Below, one piece after another: positions 23,232 to 31,908 of a stretch of DNA of 64,000 bases. The position numbers and the translations under genes were made by a program. The notes beneath the pieces are model-generated. The model searched no databases, had not been told where the DNA came from, and worked only from the letters and a program-made list of their open reading frames with translations. Numbering within the stretch: position 1 is the stretch's first letter; each line of letters starts with the position of its first letter. This DNA is from Hyphomicrobiales bacterium (GTDB lineage: Bacteria > Pseudomonadota > Alphaproteobacteria > Rhizobiales > Beijerinckiaceae): assembly GCA_027483895.1 (NCBI GenBank), contig JAIXTP010000033.1, positions 20,970-84,969 of the forward strand. Direction: 5' to 3'.

Positions 23232-24245
23232 TCAGCCCTCCATCACGTCGCGGAGCGCGCGGCCGACCCGGTCAGGTCCCGGGAAATAGGCCCATTCCTG
23301 CGCATAGGGATAAGGCGCGTCGTAGCCCGCCACGCGGATGATCGGCGCTTCGAGATGGTAGAAGCAGGCCTCCTGCACCACCGAGAGAAGCTCAGCGCCG
23401 AAGCCGGAGGTCTGCGTCGCCTCGTGGACGATCACGCAGCGGCCGGTCTTGGCCACCGAACGCTCGATCGTGTCGAGGTCGAGCGGCAGCAGGGTGCGGA
23501 TGTCGATGATCTCGGCGTCGATGCCGATCTCCTCGGCTGCGGCCTGCGCCACATGAACCATGGTGCCGTAGACGAGCACCGTCACGTCCGCGCCGGGGCG
23601 ACGGACGATCGCCTTGCCGAGCGGCACCGTGTAGTGGCCCTCGGGCACCTCGCCGAGCTCATGCTGCGCCCACGGCACGATCTTGCGCTCGTGATGGCCG
23701 TCGAAGGGCCCGTTGTAGAGGCGTTTGGGCTCGAGGAAGATCACCGGATCGTCGTCCTCGATGGCCGCGATCAGCAGGCCCTTGGCGTCGTAGGGGTTCG
23801 ACGGGATCACGACCTTCAGGCCCGCGACATGCGTGAAGCACGCTTCCGGGCTCTGGCTGTGGCACTGGCCGCCGAAGATGCCGCCGCCTGTCGGCATGCG
23901 GATCACCAGCGGACAGGTGAAGTCCTGATTGGAACGGAAGCGGATGCGCGCCGCCTCCTGCGTGATCTGGTCATAGGCCGGGAACACGTAGTCCGCGAAC
24001 TGGATCTCGACGCAGGGCCGCAGGCCGTAGGTCGCCATGCCGACGGCGGCGCCCACGATGCCGCCCTCGTTGATGGGCGCATCGAAGCAGCGTTCCTTGC
24101 CGTGCTTGGCCTGAAGGCCTTGCGTGCAGCGGAACACGCCGCCGAAATAGCCGACATCCTCGCCGAACACGACGACGCGTCTGTCCTGCGTCATCTTCAC
24201 GTCCATGGCGTCGCGGATCGCCTCGATCATCGTCATGCGTGCCAT
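23232..24245 (-). CDS. bkdA2: Branched-chain keto acid dehydrogenase E1 beta subunit
   Basis: A 337-residue thiamine-diphosphate enzyme subunit. It starts ARMTMIEAIRDAMDVKM and carries VFGEDVGYFGGVFRCTQGL, the E1 beta motif that contacts the cofactor, and the structural region RIRFRSNQDFTCPLVIRMPTGGGIFGG. The C-terminal transketolase domain has VVHEATQTSGFGAELLS. The ATG at 24245 is two bases after the E1 alpha stop; a longer upstream frame is the antisense or shifted shadow of E1 alpha. Confidence 0.94.
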   Translation of the reverse strand: MARMTMIEAIRDAMDVKMTQDRRVVVFGEDVGYFGGVFRCTQGLQAKHGKERCFDAPINEGGIVGAAVGMATYGLRPCVEIQFADYVFPAYDQITQEAARIRFRSNQDFTCPLVIRMPTGGGIFGGQCHSQSPEACFTHVAGLKVVIPSNPYDAKGLLIAAIEDDDPVIFLEPKRLYNGPFDGHHERKIVPWAQHELGEVPEGHYTVPLGKAIVRRPGADVTVLVYGTMVHVAQAAAEEIGIDAEIIDIRTLLPLDLDTIERSVAKTGRCVIVHEATQTSGFGAELLSVVQEACFYHLEAPIIRVAGYDAPYPYAQEWAYFPGPDRVGRALRDVMEG

Positions 24246-24247
24246 GA

Positions 24248-25492
24248 TCAGATCCCCGCCTTCTGGCGCTGCCGCCGGAGATGCTCGGGCATCTCCTTGT
24301 AGACCCCTTCGAACATCGCCGAGAGCGGCGCCGTGCCGCCTCCCCCGCCGATCATCGTGCCGCGGCTCTCCGCCTCCTTCTGGGCGGAGAGAACCTCTTC
24401 CTCGATTTCGACGCGGGCCTGCTCGTGCCGCTCTTCGGACCATTCGCCCGCAGCGATCAGATGCCGCTTGAGCCGCTCGATCGGGTCGCCCAGCGGCCAG
24501 GCAGCGGCTTCTTCCTTCGGGCGGTAGACGCTCGGATCGTCGGAGGTCGAATGGGCCGCCGCCCGATAGGTGACCCATTCGATCAGCACCGGGCCATAGC
24601 CCTGCCGGGCGCGGGCGATGGCCCATTTCGACACCGCGAGCACCGCGAGGAAGTCGTTGCCGTCGACGCGCAGCGAGGCGAGGCCGTAGCCGTGCGCGCG
24701 GGTCGCGAAAGGCACGTGGCCGCCCGCGATGCCGACGAAGGACGAGATCGCCCACTGATTGTTCGTGATGTTCAGCACCACGGGCGGCCGGTAGACCGAG
24801 GCATAGAGCAGCGCCGAGTGGAAATCGCCCTCGGCCGTCGCGCCGTCGCCGATCCAAGCCGCCGCCACCCGGTCGTTGCCGTCGATGGCCGAGGCCATCG
24901 CCCAGCCGACCGCCTGCACATATTGCGTGGCGAGGTTGCCCGAGACGGTGAAGAAGCCGTGCGCCTTCGAGGAGTGCATCGGCGGCAGGTTCTTGCCCTC
25001 GAGCGGGTCGAGATCGTTGCCGAACTGCAGGCCCATGAAGTTCGTGAGCGGGAAGCCCGCCGAGACGAGCAGCCCCGATTGCCTATAGGTCGGGAAGTTC
25101 ATGTCTCCCGGCGACAGCATGCGCTGGAAGCCGCAGGTGATCGCCTCCTCGCCCGTCGAGGCGGCGTAATTGGTCGTCTTGCCCTGCCGATGCGCGAGCA
25201 GCATGCGCTGGTCGAGAAAGCGCGTCGTCATCATGTCGCGCAGGCCGCGGCGCAGGACATCGCCTTCCGAGGCGCCGAGGAAATCGGCCCAGGAGCCGAC
25301 GGCGCGCCCCTCGTCGTCGAGCACGCGGATCAGGCGCGACGCGAAATCCTTCGTGTCCTCGGGCGACACGTCGACCGGCGGGCAGGCGACGGCGCCGGCG
25401 GGCGACAAGGGCACATGCGCGAAGCTGGGGGTCTGGCCGGGGCGCGCGGGCGGCTCGGGAACATGCAGTCTGGGCCTGCGGGTCTGTGTCAC
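24248..25492 (-). CDS. bkdA1: Branched-chain keto acid dehydrogenase E1 alpha subunit
   Basis: A 414-residue subunit that decarboxylates 2-oxoisovalerate, 2-oxo-3-methylvalerate and 2-oxoisocaproate. The thiamine-diphosphate motif is seen as AAWIGDGATAEGDFHSALLYASVYRPPVVLNITNNQWAIS (GDG through N-N). YRAAAHSTSDDPSVYR is the phosphorylation-loop region. The leader of about 50 residues is Pro-rich. It is the first gene of a six-gene minus-strand operon: E1 alpha, E1 beta, E2, E3, acyl-CoA dehydrogenase, racemase. The region upstream carries inverted repeats that may bind a regulator. Confidence 0.94.
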   Translation of the reverse strand: MTQTRRPRLHVPEPPARPGQTPSFAHVPLSPAGAVACPPVDVSPEDTKDFASRLIRVLDDEGRAVGSWADFLGASEGDVLRRGLRDMMTTRFLDQRMLLAHRQGKTTNYAASTGEEAITCGFQRMLSPGDMNFPTYRQSGLLVSAGFPLTNFMGLQFGNDLDPLEGKNLPPMHSSKAHGFFTVSGNLATQYVQAVGWAMASAIDGNDRVAAAWIGDGATAEGDFHSALLYASVYRPPVVLNITNNQWAISSFVGIAGGHVPFATRAHGYGLASLRVDGNDFLAVLAVSKWAIARARQGYGPVLIEWVTYRAAAHSTSDDPSVYRPKEEAAAWPLGDPIERLKRHLIAAGEWSEERHEQARVEIEEEVLSAQKEAESRGTMIGGGGGTAPLSAMFEGVYKEMPEHLRRQRQKAGI

Positions 25493-25584
25493 CTGAGGTC
25501 TCCCTGTCGGAACGGCGGCCCGGATCCTTGGCTCCGCGCCGGCCGAGCCTGAGCTATTCAGCTCTGCAGTGGCTTCTCGAAAGA

Positions 25585-25617
25585 GTTATATTCTCTATCA
25601 ACGGAGCGAAATAGAGA
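25585..25617 (-). promoter_or_regulatory. Candidate promoter/operator of the bkd operon
   Basis: Upstream of bkdA1 the arms TCTCTAT (25592-25598) and ATAGAGA (25611-25617) form a perfect 7-base inverted repeat with a 12-base spacer. A minus-strand -10-like TATAAC lies at 25585-25590, so a protein bound to the repeat would cover the promoter. The matching -35 is weak, which would suit an activated promoter. The binding protein is unknown; the Lrp-type gene at 29095-29568 is one candidate. Confidence 0.4.
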
Positions 25618-25620
25618 GAA

Positions 25621-25641
25621 TTTGCACTACGCAGGTGCAAA
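25621..25641. repeat. Perfect inverted repeat TTTGCAC-N7-GTGCAAA
   Basis: TTTGCAC at 25621-25627 and GTGCAAA at 25635-25641 are exact reverse complements separated by seven bases. It sits between the bkd promoter candidate and the terminator of the GlcD-like gene, and could be a second regulator site or part of the terminator tail. Confidence 0.4.
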
Positions 25642-25669
25642 AAGGGCGGATGCGCCTCACGCATCCGCC
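25639..25669 (-). terminator. Terminator of the GlcD-like gene
   Basis: A perfect 10-base-pair stem, GGCGGATGCG (25645-25654) pairing with CGCATCCGCC (25660-25669), loop of five, followed on the minus strand by CTTTTT. It lies nine bases beyond the stop of the oxidoreductase gene and separates it from the bkd operon. Confidence 0.85.
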
Positions 25670-25677
25670 GAAGACGG

Positions 25678-27072
25678 TCAGAACCCGTATTTGCCCGGGT
25701 TCATGATGTTCTGCGGGTCGAAGGCGGCCTTGATGGTCTGCATGAAGTCCACCGCGTCGCCCATCTCCTTGCGGAGATATTTCGCCTTGCGCTGGCCGAT
25801 GCCGTGCTCGCCCGTGCAGGTCCCGTCCATGGCGAGCGCCCGCTCCACGAGACGGCCGGTGAAGCGTTCGGACGCCGCCATCTCCTCGGCATTCGCCGTG
25901 TCGAGGCTCAGCAGGACATGGAAGTTCCCGTCGCCGACATGGCCGAGAATGGGAGCGAAAAGGCCCGCCTCGGCGAGATCGCGCTGCGTTTCCTCCACGC
26001 AGTCCGCAAGGCGCGAGATCGGCACGCAGACGTCGGTCGAAAAGACCTCGCAACCGGGCCGCAGCGCCACCGCGGCCCAATAGCCGTCGTGCCGCGCCTG
26101 CCAGAGCTTCTTGCGCCGCTCGGGATCGGTCGACCACGAAAAGCCGGAGGAGCCGTATTCGGCCGCGATCTCGCCGAAGGTCTCGGACTGCTCCTTCACG
26201 CCCGCCTCGGTGCCGTGGAATTCCACGCAGAGCGTCGGCTTCTCCTCGAGCGACAGCTTCGAATAGGCGTTGCAGGCACGGATCTGGTTCTCGTCCAGAA
26301 GCTCGCAGCGCGCGATCGGCACCCCGCATTGGATCGTCGCCATCACGGCCTCGCAGGCCGCGCGCACGCTCGGGAAGGTGCAAACGCCGCCCGCGATCAC
26401 GTCCGGGATGCCGAAGACGCGGAGCGTCAGTTCGGTGATGATGCCGAGCGTGCCCTCGGCCCCGATCATCAGCCGGGTCAGGTCGTAGCCCGCGGAGGAC
26501 TTCTTCGCCCGGCGCGCCGTGCGGATGATCCGGCCGTCGGGCATCACGGCCTCGACCGCCAGCACGACGTCCTTCATCGTGCCGTAGCGCACCGCCGTCG
26601 TGCCCGAAGCGCGGGTCGAGGCCATGCCGCCGATAGAGGCATTGGCGCCCGGATCGATGGGGAAGAACAGGCCCGTATCGCGCAGATGGCTGTTGAGCGC
26701 CTCGCGGGTCACGCCGGGCTGCACGGTCGCGGTCATGTCGCCCGGCGACACGGACAGCACCGCATTCATCCGCGACAGATCGATCGAGAGCCCGCCGAAC
26801 GGCGCGTTGAGCTGGCCTTCGATGGAGCTTCCGGCCCCGAAGGCGATGACCGGGCAGCGATGCTCGGCACAGATCGCGACGGCGGCGGCGACCTCCGCGG
26901 TATCGAGCGCGAAGAGCACCGCATCCGGCGGCTCGTTCTTCAGCATCGATACGTTGTGGCCGTGTTCGCGGCGGATGCCCGCGTTCCGGGTCAGACGGTC
27001 GCCGAACCGCTGCTGCAGGACGGCGACGGCGGTTTCGATGCCCGAACGGTCGAAATTCGTATCGAGATGCAT
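25678..27072 (-). CDS. FAD-linked 2-hydroxyacid dehydrogenase (GlcD / D-lactate dehydrogenase-like)
   Basis: A 464-residue VAO-family flavoprotein. The N-terminal PCMH FAD-binding domain shows VIAFGAGSSIEGQLNAPFGGLSIDLSRM, VQPGVTREALNSHLR, and FPIDPGANASIGGMASTRASGTTAVRYGTMKD. The C-terminal cap has the metal/substrate-binding HVGDGNFH and GTCTGEHGIGQRKAKYL. This set fits D-lactate dehydrogenase (cytochrome) or glycolate oxidase GlcD; no GlcE or GlcF genes follow, which favours the single-subunit D-2-hydroxyacid dehydrogenase type. The start MHLDTNF at 27072 leaves a 97-base gap to ilvD. It is followed by its own terminator. Confidence 0.85.
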   Translation of the reverse strand: MHLDTNFDRSGIETAVAVLQQRFGDRLTRNAGIRREHGHNVSMLKNEPPDAVLFALDTAEVAAAVAICAEHRCPVIAFGAGSSIEGQLNAPFGGLSIDLSRMNAVLSVSPGDMTATVQPGVTREALNSHLRDTGLFFPIDPGANASIGGMASTRASGTTAVRYGTMKDVVLAVEAVMPDGRIIRTARRAKKSSAGYDLTRLMIGAEGTLGIITELTLRVFGIPDVIAGGVCTFPSVRAACEAVMATIQCGVPIARCELLDENQIRACNAYSKLSLEEKPTLCVEFHGTEAGVKEQSETFGEIAAEYGSSGFSWSTDPERRKKLWQARHDGYWAAVALRPGCEVFSTDVCVPISRLADCVEETQRDLAEAGLFAPILGHVGDGNFHVLLSLDTANAEEMAASERFTGRLVERALAMDGTCTGEHGIGQRKAKYLRKEMGDAVDFMQTIKAAFDPQNIMNPGKYGF

Positions 27073-27169
27073 GACGAAGGCCTTCCGGGCCGGAGCCCGG
27101 TTTCGAAAGGACGGGACCCGGCCGCACGCACGTGCGACCGGTCGAGAAGGCGGATCCGCTGCCCGCGCC

Positions 27170-29023
27170 TCAGCGCGAGAAACGCTCCACGTCGCGCACG
27201 GCGCCATCGGACGCTGAGGTGACGAAGGCCGCATAGGCCTTCAGCGCTGACGAAACCTCGCGAGGGCGGGGCTTGGCGGGCTTCCAGGCATCCTTGCCCT
27301 TGGCCTCCATCCGGGCGCGGCGGGCGGCGAGTTCCTCCTCGCTCACGCCGAGCGTGATGGTGCGGGCGCGGATGTCGATCTCGACGGGATCGCCGTCCTC
27401 CACGAGACCGACATTGCCGCCGCTCGCGGCTTCCGGCGACATGTGGCCGATCGAAAGGCCGGCGCTGCCGCCGGAATAACGGCCGTCCGTCATCATCGCG
27501 CAGACCTTGTCGAGGCGACGGGCCTTGAGGAAGGTCGTGAGCTTCAGCATCTCCTGCATGCCCGGGCCGCCGCGCGGTCCCTCATAGCGGACCAGGATGA
27601 CGTGGCCGGGCTTCACCGCGCCGCGCGAGATGCCGTCGGCGGCGTCGTTCTCGCTCTCGAAAACGATGGCCGTGCCCTTGAAGGTCAGCATCGACTGGTC
27701 GACGCCCGCCACCTTCACGATGCAGCCGTCCTCGGCGATGTTGCCGTGCAGCACCGCGAGGCCGCCGTCCTGCGAATAGGCGTTGGCGCCGTCGCGGATG
27801 CAGCCCGCCTTGCGGTCGAGGTCGAGGGTCGCGAAGCGCCGGTCCTGCGCATAGGCCTCGCGCGTGATGACGCCGCCCGGAGCGGCGCAATAGAAGCGCT
27901 TCACCTCCTCGGAGGGCGAACGCATCACGTCCCAGATCTCCAGCGCTTCGCCGAGCGTGCGCGCATGGATGGTCGAGCAGTCGCGATGGATCACGCCGAG
28001 GCGGTCGAGTTCGCCGAGCAGCGCGAAGACGCCGCCCGCGCGGTGCACGTCTTCCATGAACCAGTCGTTGGTGGAGGGCGCGACCTTGCTCAGATGCGGC
28101 GTCGAGCGCGAGATCCGGTCGATGTCGCGCATGGTGAAGGGCACTTCGCCCTCGCGCGCGGCCGCAAGCAGGTGCAGCACGGTATTGGTGGAGCCGCCCA
28201 TGGCGACGTCCATGCGCATCGCGTTCTCGAACGCCTTGAAGTTCGCGATCGAGCGCGGCAGCACGCTCGCATCGTCCTGATCGTACCAGCGGCGGCAGTT
28301 CTCGACGATCTGCTTCGCCGCCTTGATGAAGAGGTTCTTGCGCTCGACATGCGTGGCGACGACCGAGCCGTTGCCCGGCAGCGCGAGGCCCAGGCCCTCG
28401 ACGAGGCAGTTCATCGAATTGGCGGTGAACATGCCGGAGCAGGAACCGCAGGTCGGGCAGGCGCTCTTCTCGAAGGCCGCGACCTTGGCGTCGGACGCCG
28501 TGTCGTCGTTCTGCAGGATGAAGGGCTCGACGAGCGAGATGCGCAGATCGTCGCCGTCCCACTTCACCCGGCCCGCTTCCATCGGACCGCCGGACACGAA
28601 GACGGTCGGAATGTTGAGCCGCATGGCGGCCATCAGCATGCCGGGCGTGATCTTGTCGCAATTCGAGATGCAGACCATCGCGTCGGCCCGGTGCGCCTGC
28701 ACCATATATTCGACGCTGTCGGCGATCAGGTCGCGCGACGGCAGCGAATAGAGCATGCCGTCATGGCCCATCGCGATGCCGTCGTCGACGGCGATGGTGT
28801 TCATCTCCTTGGCGACGCCGCCCGCGGCCTCGATCTCTTCGGCGACCATGCGGCCCACGTCGCGCAGATGCACGTGCCCCGGCACGAATTGCGTGAAGGA
28901 GTTGACGACCGCGATGATCGGCTTGCCGAAATCCTCGTCCTTCATTCCCGTGGCGCGCCACAGGGCGCGGGAGGCGGAGCGGTCCTTGCCGGCCGTGGTC
29001 CGGCGCGAGCGAAGTTCAGGCAT
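27170..29023 (-). CDS. ilvD: Dihydroxy-acid dehydratase
   Basis: A 617-residue iron-sulfur enzyme that makes 2-oxoisovalerate and 2-oxo-3-methylvalerate in valine and isoleucine synthesis. Cluster Cys are seen in [16 protein letters not shown] (about residue 122) and [21 protein letters not shown] (about 195), and the substrate/Mg region in [14 protein letters not shown]. The C-terminal [23 protein letters not shown] is conserved. The length equals the longer IlvD type. Its product is the substrate of the bkd complex encoded nearby on the same strand; an Lrp-type gene lies immediately upstream. Confidence 0.96.
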   Translation of the reverse strand: MPELRSRRTTAGKDRSASRALWRATGMKDEDFGKPIIAVVNSFTQFVPGHVHLRDVGRMVAEEIEAAGGVAKEMNTIAVDDGIAMGHDGMLYSLPSRDLIADSVEYMVQAHRADAMVCISNCDKITPGMLMAAMRLNIPTVFVSGGPMEAGRVKWDGDDLRISLVEPFILQNDDTASDAKVAAFEKSACPTCGSCSGMFTANSMNCLVEGLGLALPGNGSVVATHVERKNLFIKAAKQIVENCRRWYDQDDASVLPRSIANFKAFENAMRMDVAMGGSTNTVLHLLAAAREGEVPFTMRDIDRISRSTPHLSKVAPSTNDWFMEDVHRAGGVFALLGELDRLGVIHRDCSTIHARTLGEALEIWDVMRSPSEEVKRFYCAAPGGVITREAYAQDRRFATLDLDRKAGCIRDGANAYSQDGGLAVLHGNIAEDGCIVKVAGVDQSMLTFKGTAIVFESENDAADGISRGAVKPGHVILVRYEGPRGGPGMQEMLKLTTFLKARRLDKVCAMMTDGRYSGGSAGLSIGHMSPEAASGGNVGLVEDGDPVEIDIRARTITLGVSEEELAARRARMEAKGKDAWKPAKPRPREVSSALKAYAAFVTSASDGAVRDVERFSR

Positions 29024-29094
29024 GGTCTTGTCCTCGGCGTGTCGGGCGACCGCTCACCGCTTCGCGGCCGGTCGCGGAAGTCTTCTTCGGTTCG

Positions 29095-29568
29095 TCAGAG
29101 ATCCAGCGGCACCGTCGCGGCCACATGCCGGTTCTCCAGCACGAGCATGGAGACGGAGTGGCCGATGCAGGGGATGGTGCTGAGCTTGTTCAGCATGAAT
29201 TCCTTGAGCGTTTCCGGGCTCTTCGTCCGGATGCGCAGGATGTAGTCGTATTCGCCCGTCACCAGCAGGCACTCCGTCACTTCCGGCAGCCGGCCGATAT
29301 GTTCGGTGAAGATCGCGACCGACTCGCCGTTCTGCCGTTCGAGCCTCACGCAGATCACTGCCTCGATCTGCATTCCGATCTGCGCGTAATCGACCTCGGC
29401 CGTGTAGCGGCGGATGATGCCGCGCTCCTCGAGCGACTTCAGGCGCCGCCCGCACGGCGTCGGCGAAAGGCCGACCTTTTCGGCGAGGTCGAGTACCGAA
29501 ATCCGCCCCTGCTCCTGCAAGGTGCGGATGATCATCAGATCGATCCGGTCGAGTTGGGCGTCGGGCAT
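29095..29568 (-). CDS. Lrp/AsnC family transcriptional regulator
   Basis: A 157-residue regulator. The N-terminal winged helix-turn-helix (about 5-60) contains LDRIDLMIIRTLQEQGRISVLDLAEKVGLSPTPCGRRLKSLEERG, and the C-terminal RAM effector domain has EVTECLLVTGEYDYILRIRT, where amino acids bind in relatives. The start MPDAQLDR at 29568 is the usual Lrp position. Lrp-type BkdR activates bkd operons in pseudomonads, so this gene, with ilvD and bkd on the same strand, is a candidate controller of one or both; that is inference. It lies 71 bases upstream of ilvD. Confidence 0.88.
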   Translation of the reverse strand: MPDAQLDRIDLMIIRTLQEQGRISVLDLAEKVGLSPTPCGRRLKSLEERGIIRRYTAEVDYAQIGMQIEAVICVRLERQNGESVAIFTEHIGRLPEVTECLLVTGEYDYILRIRTKSPETLKEFMLNKLSTIPCIGHSVSMLVLENRHVAATVPLDL

Positions 29569-29615
29569 GGAGATCTCGGGCGAGGCGGGGGAAGCCGGGC
29601 GGCCCGGAAGCGGAA

Positions 29616-29639
29616 ACGGCCGGGGCGAGCCCCGGCCGT
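29616..29639 (-). terminator. Hairpin after the TRAP binding-protein gene
   Basis: ACGGCCGGGGC (29616-29626) pairs perfectly with GCCCCGGCCGT (29629-29639). On the minus strand the stem is followed by a short TTTCC. It lies 12 bases beyond the stop of the binding-protein gene and before the regulator start, so it probably ends or attenuates that transcript. Confidence 0.6.
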
Positions 29640-29650
29640 CCCGTCCGAAC

Positions 29651-30745
29651 TCAGCGGGTCTGCTGCGACTGGTTCGCGAGGAAGCCGTCGAAGGGCAGTT
29701 CGGCCACGCGGAACCAGAGCTGCTCCTTCTTCCAGTAGGCGAACCACTGGTCGTAGATCTTCTTGAAGGCCGGGTTCTTAGCGGCGATCTCGCCGTAAAG
29801 CGCGTGCGCTTCCTTGAAGGCGGCCTGCATGATCGGCTGCGGGAAACCGCGAAGTTCGGTACCGGCCGACACCAGACGCAGCAGGGCGTCGGGGTTGTTG
29901 TGGTCGTATTTGGCCACGCAATGGGCCATCGCCTCGGAGCAGGCCGTTTCCAGCGCGGCCTTGTAGGCGGGCGGCAGCGCGTTCCACTTGTCGAGATTGA
30001 TGAAGAGCGAGGCGTTCGCCGTGCCCTCCCACCAGCCGGGGTAGTAGTAGTATTTCGCGACCTTCTGGAAGCCGAGCTTCTCGTCGTCATAGGGGCCGGA
30101 GAACTCGGCCGCGTCGATCGTGCCGCGCTCGAGCGCCTGATAGATGTCGCCGCCGCCGATGGTCTGCGGCACGACGCCGAGACGCGACAGGATCGTGCCG
30201 CCGAGGCCCGCGATGCGGAACTTGAGACCCTTGAGGTCCTCGACCGTCTTGATCTCCTTGCGGAACCAGCCGCCCATCTGCGCCCCGGTATTGCCCGAGG
30301 GGATGGCATAGGCGTTGAAGCCCTTCAGGAAGTCGTTCACGAGCTCGCGCCCGCCGCCGTAATAGAGCCAGGCGATGTGCTGGCGCGTGTTGAGGCCGAA
30401 GGGCAGCGAAGTGTCGAAGGCGAAGGTCGGATCCTTGCCGATATAGAAGCTGCCGAGCGAATGGGCGCATTCGACCGTGCCGTTGCTGACCGCGTCGAGC
30501 GCCTGCAGGGCCGGCACGATCTCGCCCGGCGCGAAGGTCTGGATCTGGAACTGGCCGTCCGTGAGTTCGCCGACGCGCTTGGCCACATGGGTCGAAATGC
30601 CGAACAGCGTGTCGAGACTCTTCGGATAGCTCGACGTCAGACGCCACGAGATCTTGGGCATGGTCTGCGCCACCGCGGGCGCGGCGACGGCGGCCGTTGC
30701 GGCGGCGGCAGCGCCGCCGGCCTTGATGAATTTACGACGATCCAT
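29651..30745 (-). CDS. TRAP transporter solute-binding protein, DctP/TakP-like
   Basis: A 364-residue periplasmic binding protein. The N-terminus MDRRKFIKAGGAAAAATAAVAAPAVAQ is a twin-arginine signal, so it is exported folded by Tat. The mature part shows FAPGEIVPALQALDAVSNGTVECAHS, KFRIAGLGGTILSRLGVVPQTI (with the Arg that clamps the substrate carboxylate) and ALERGTIDAAEFSGPYDDEKLGF. The pattern resembles the 2-oxoacid-binding TakP group. No DctQ or DctM membrane genes are adjacent, so it is an orphan here. Given the bkd and ilvD neighbours, a branched 2-oxoacid ligand is possible but unproven. Confidence 0.85.
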   Translation of the reverse strand: MDRRKFIKAGGAAAAATAAVAAPAVAQTMPKISWRLTSSYPKSLDTLFGISTHVAKRVGELTDGQFQIQTFAPGEIVPALQALDAVSNGTVECAHSLGSFYIGKDPTFAFDTSLPFGLNTRQHIAWLYYGGGRELVNDFLKGFNAYAIPSGNTGAQMGGWFRKEIKTVEDLKGLKFRIAGLGGTILSRLGVVPQTIGGGDIYQALERGTIDAAEFSGPYDDEKLGFQKVAKYYYYPGWWEGTANASLFINLDKWNALPPAYKAALETACSEAMAHCVAKYDHNNPDALLRLVSAGTELRGFPQPIMQAAFKEAHALYGEIAAKNPAFKKIYDQWFAYWKKEQLWFRVAELPFDGFLANQSQQTR

Positions 30746-31035
30746 GGTCTTTCCTCCCGATCCCCGCCCCGCGGCACGACCCGCGTTTGTCCCCCGACGG
30801 GAATTTCGCGGAGCATCTAGGACCTGATTTTCGCAATGATCAATGAGAAAGGAGCGCATCCCCTCTGCGAAAGCCGCGTGTCCCGCATGAAGATTCACAT
30901 GAGCGGCCCCGTTCTGAGAGAAATTCGCTCCTCCGGAAACGGCCGCCCATGCGCAGCATCGCAAGCCCGAGCTTGCAGGCGGGGCGTTTCGCCCGGCGCC
31001 CGTCCGAGCCATATCGAGCGCAGGAGGATGGTGCC
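30746..31035. other. Divergent intergenic region (290 bases)
   Basis: The longest gap in the window, between the TRAP binding-protein gene (minus) and the dioxygenase-like gene (plus). It holds the ribosome-binding sites of both genes (AGGAGG at 31022-31027 on plus). An AT-richer stretch around 30826-30852 with a TGATCA core may include a promoter or operator for the minus-strand gene. I see no gene in it. Confidence 0.5.
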
Positions 31036-31908
31036 ATGACCCTCGCCGCAACCGCCGAAGCCCTCGACCCGATCCTGATCGCCGCTCCGCACAGGATCGG
31101 GACGGTCTCCTTGACCGTCCATGACCTGGAACGCGTTCTCGCCTTCTATCGCGACGCGCTCGGCCTCGCTGTCCACGCCGTCTCGGCGGACGAGGCCGTC
31201 CTCGGCACCGAAGACCGGCCGCTGCTCCGCCTTCGCGCCGATCGCTCCGCAAAAGTCCGTTCGCCTCGCGAAGCCGGCCTGTTCCATACCGCGTTCCTGA
31301 TGCCCTCCCGCGCCGATCTCGGGTCGTGGCTGGCCCATGCGGCCGAAGCGCGGCTTCCGTTGCAGGGCGCCTCGGATCACGACGTGAGCGAGGCGATCTA
31401 TCTCGCGGACCCGGAGGGCAACGGCATCGAGGTCTATGTCGACCGGCCGAGCACGACATGGGTGCATGGTCCGGACGGCGTTCTGATGCGCAGCGAACCG
31501 CTCGATCTTCAGGACCTCGTCCGCGCGGGACGCGAGCGTCCGTGGTCGGGCTTTCCGGCCCGCGGGACGGTCGGCCACGTCCATCTGCAGGTCGGCGGAC
31601 TGACGCCGGCGGAGAGCTTCTACGGCGAACTTCTCGGCTTCGAGGTGACGTGCCGCTATCCCGGCGCGACCTTTTTCGGGTCGGGCGGCTACCACCATCA
31701 GCTCGCGACGAACATCTGGAACAGCCGGGGCGCACCGGAGCGCGAGCTGCCGAGCACCGGCCTCGCCGAAGTCGAGCTTCTGGCGGCGCCGGCGGCGCTC
31801 GAAGCGGCCCGCGTCCGCGCGGAAGCCTCCGCCGACGGCGACCTCCTGCTGCGGGATCCGTGGGGCACGGCCTTCCGGCTCGTTCCCTCCGCGCCTCAGA
31901 TCTCCTGA
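31036..31908 (+). CDS. VOC family protein, extradiol dioxygenase-like (CatE type)
   Basis: A 290-residue protein with two vicinal-oxygen-chelate modules. The first starts IGTVSLTVHDLERVLAFYRDALGL (about 17-40), and the second VGHVHLQVGGLTPAESFYGELLGF (about 180-203). Metal ligands are likely the His in VGHVHLQV, a His in GGYHHQLATNIW and a later acidic residue. This layout matches the CatE-like catechol 2,3-dioxygenase family, but many members act on other substrates. The start at 31036 has AGGAGG eight bases upstream. The 3' end overlaps the acyltransferase gene by 13 bases, convergently. Confidence 0.8.
   Translation: MTLAATAEALDPILIAAPHRIGTVSLTVHDLERVLAFYRDALGLAVHAVSADEAVLGTEDRPLLRLRADRSAKVRSPREAGLFHTAFLMPSRADLGSWLAHAAEARLPLQGASDHDVSEAIYLADPEGNGIEVYVDRPSTTWVHGPDGVLMRSEPLDLQDLVRAGRERPWSGFPARGTVGHVHLQVGGLTPAESFYGELLGFEVTCRYPGATFFGSGGYHHQLATNIWNSRGAPERELPSTGLAEVELLAAPAALEAARVRAEASADGDLLLRDPWGTAFRLVPSAPQIS

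Noticed and set aside
27085..27100. Hairpin CCGGGC-CGGA-GCCCGG in the gap between ilvD and the GlcD-like gene
   Set aside because: It is short, has no T-run in the direction of transcription and lies in the leader of the oxidoreductase gene; not enough to call a terminator.
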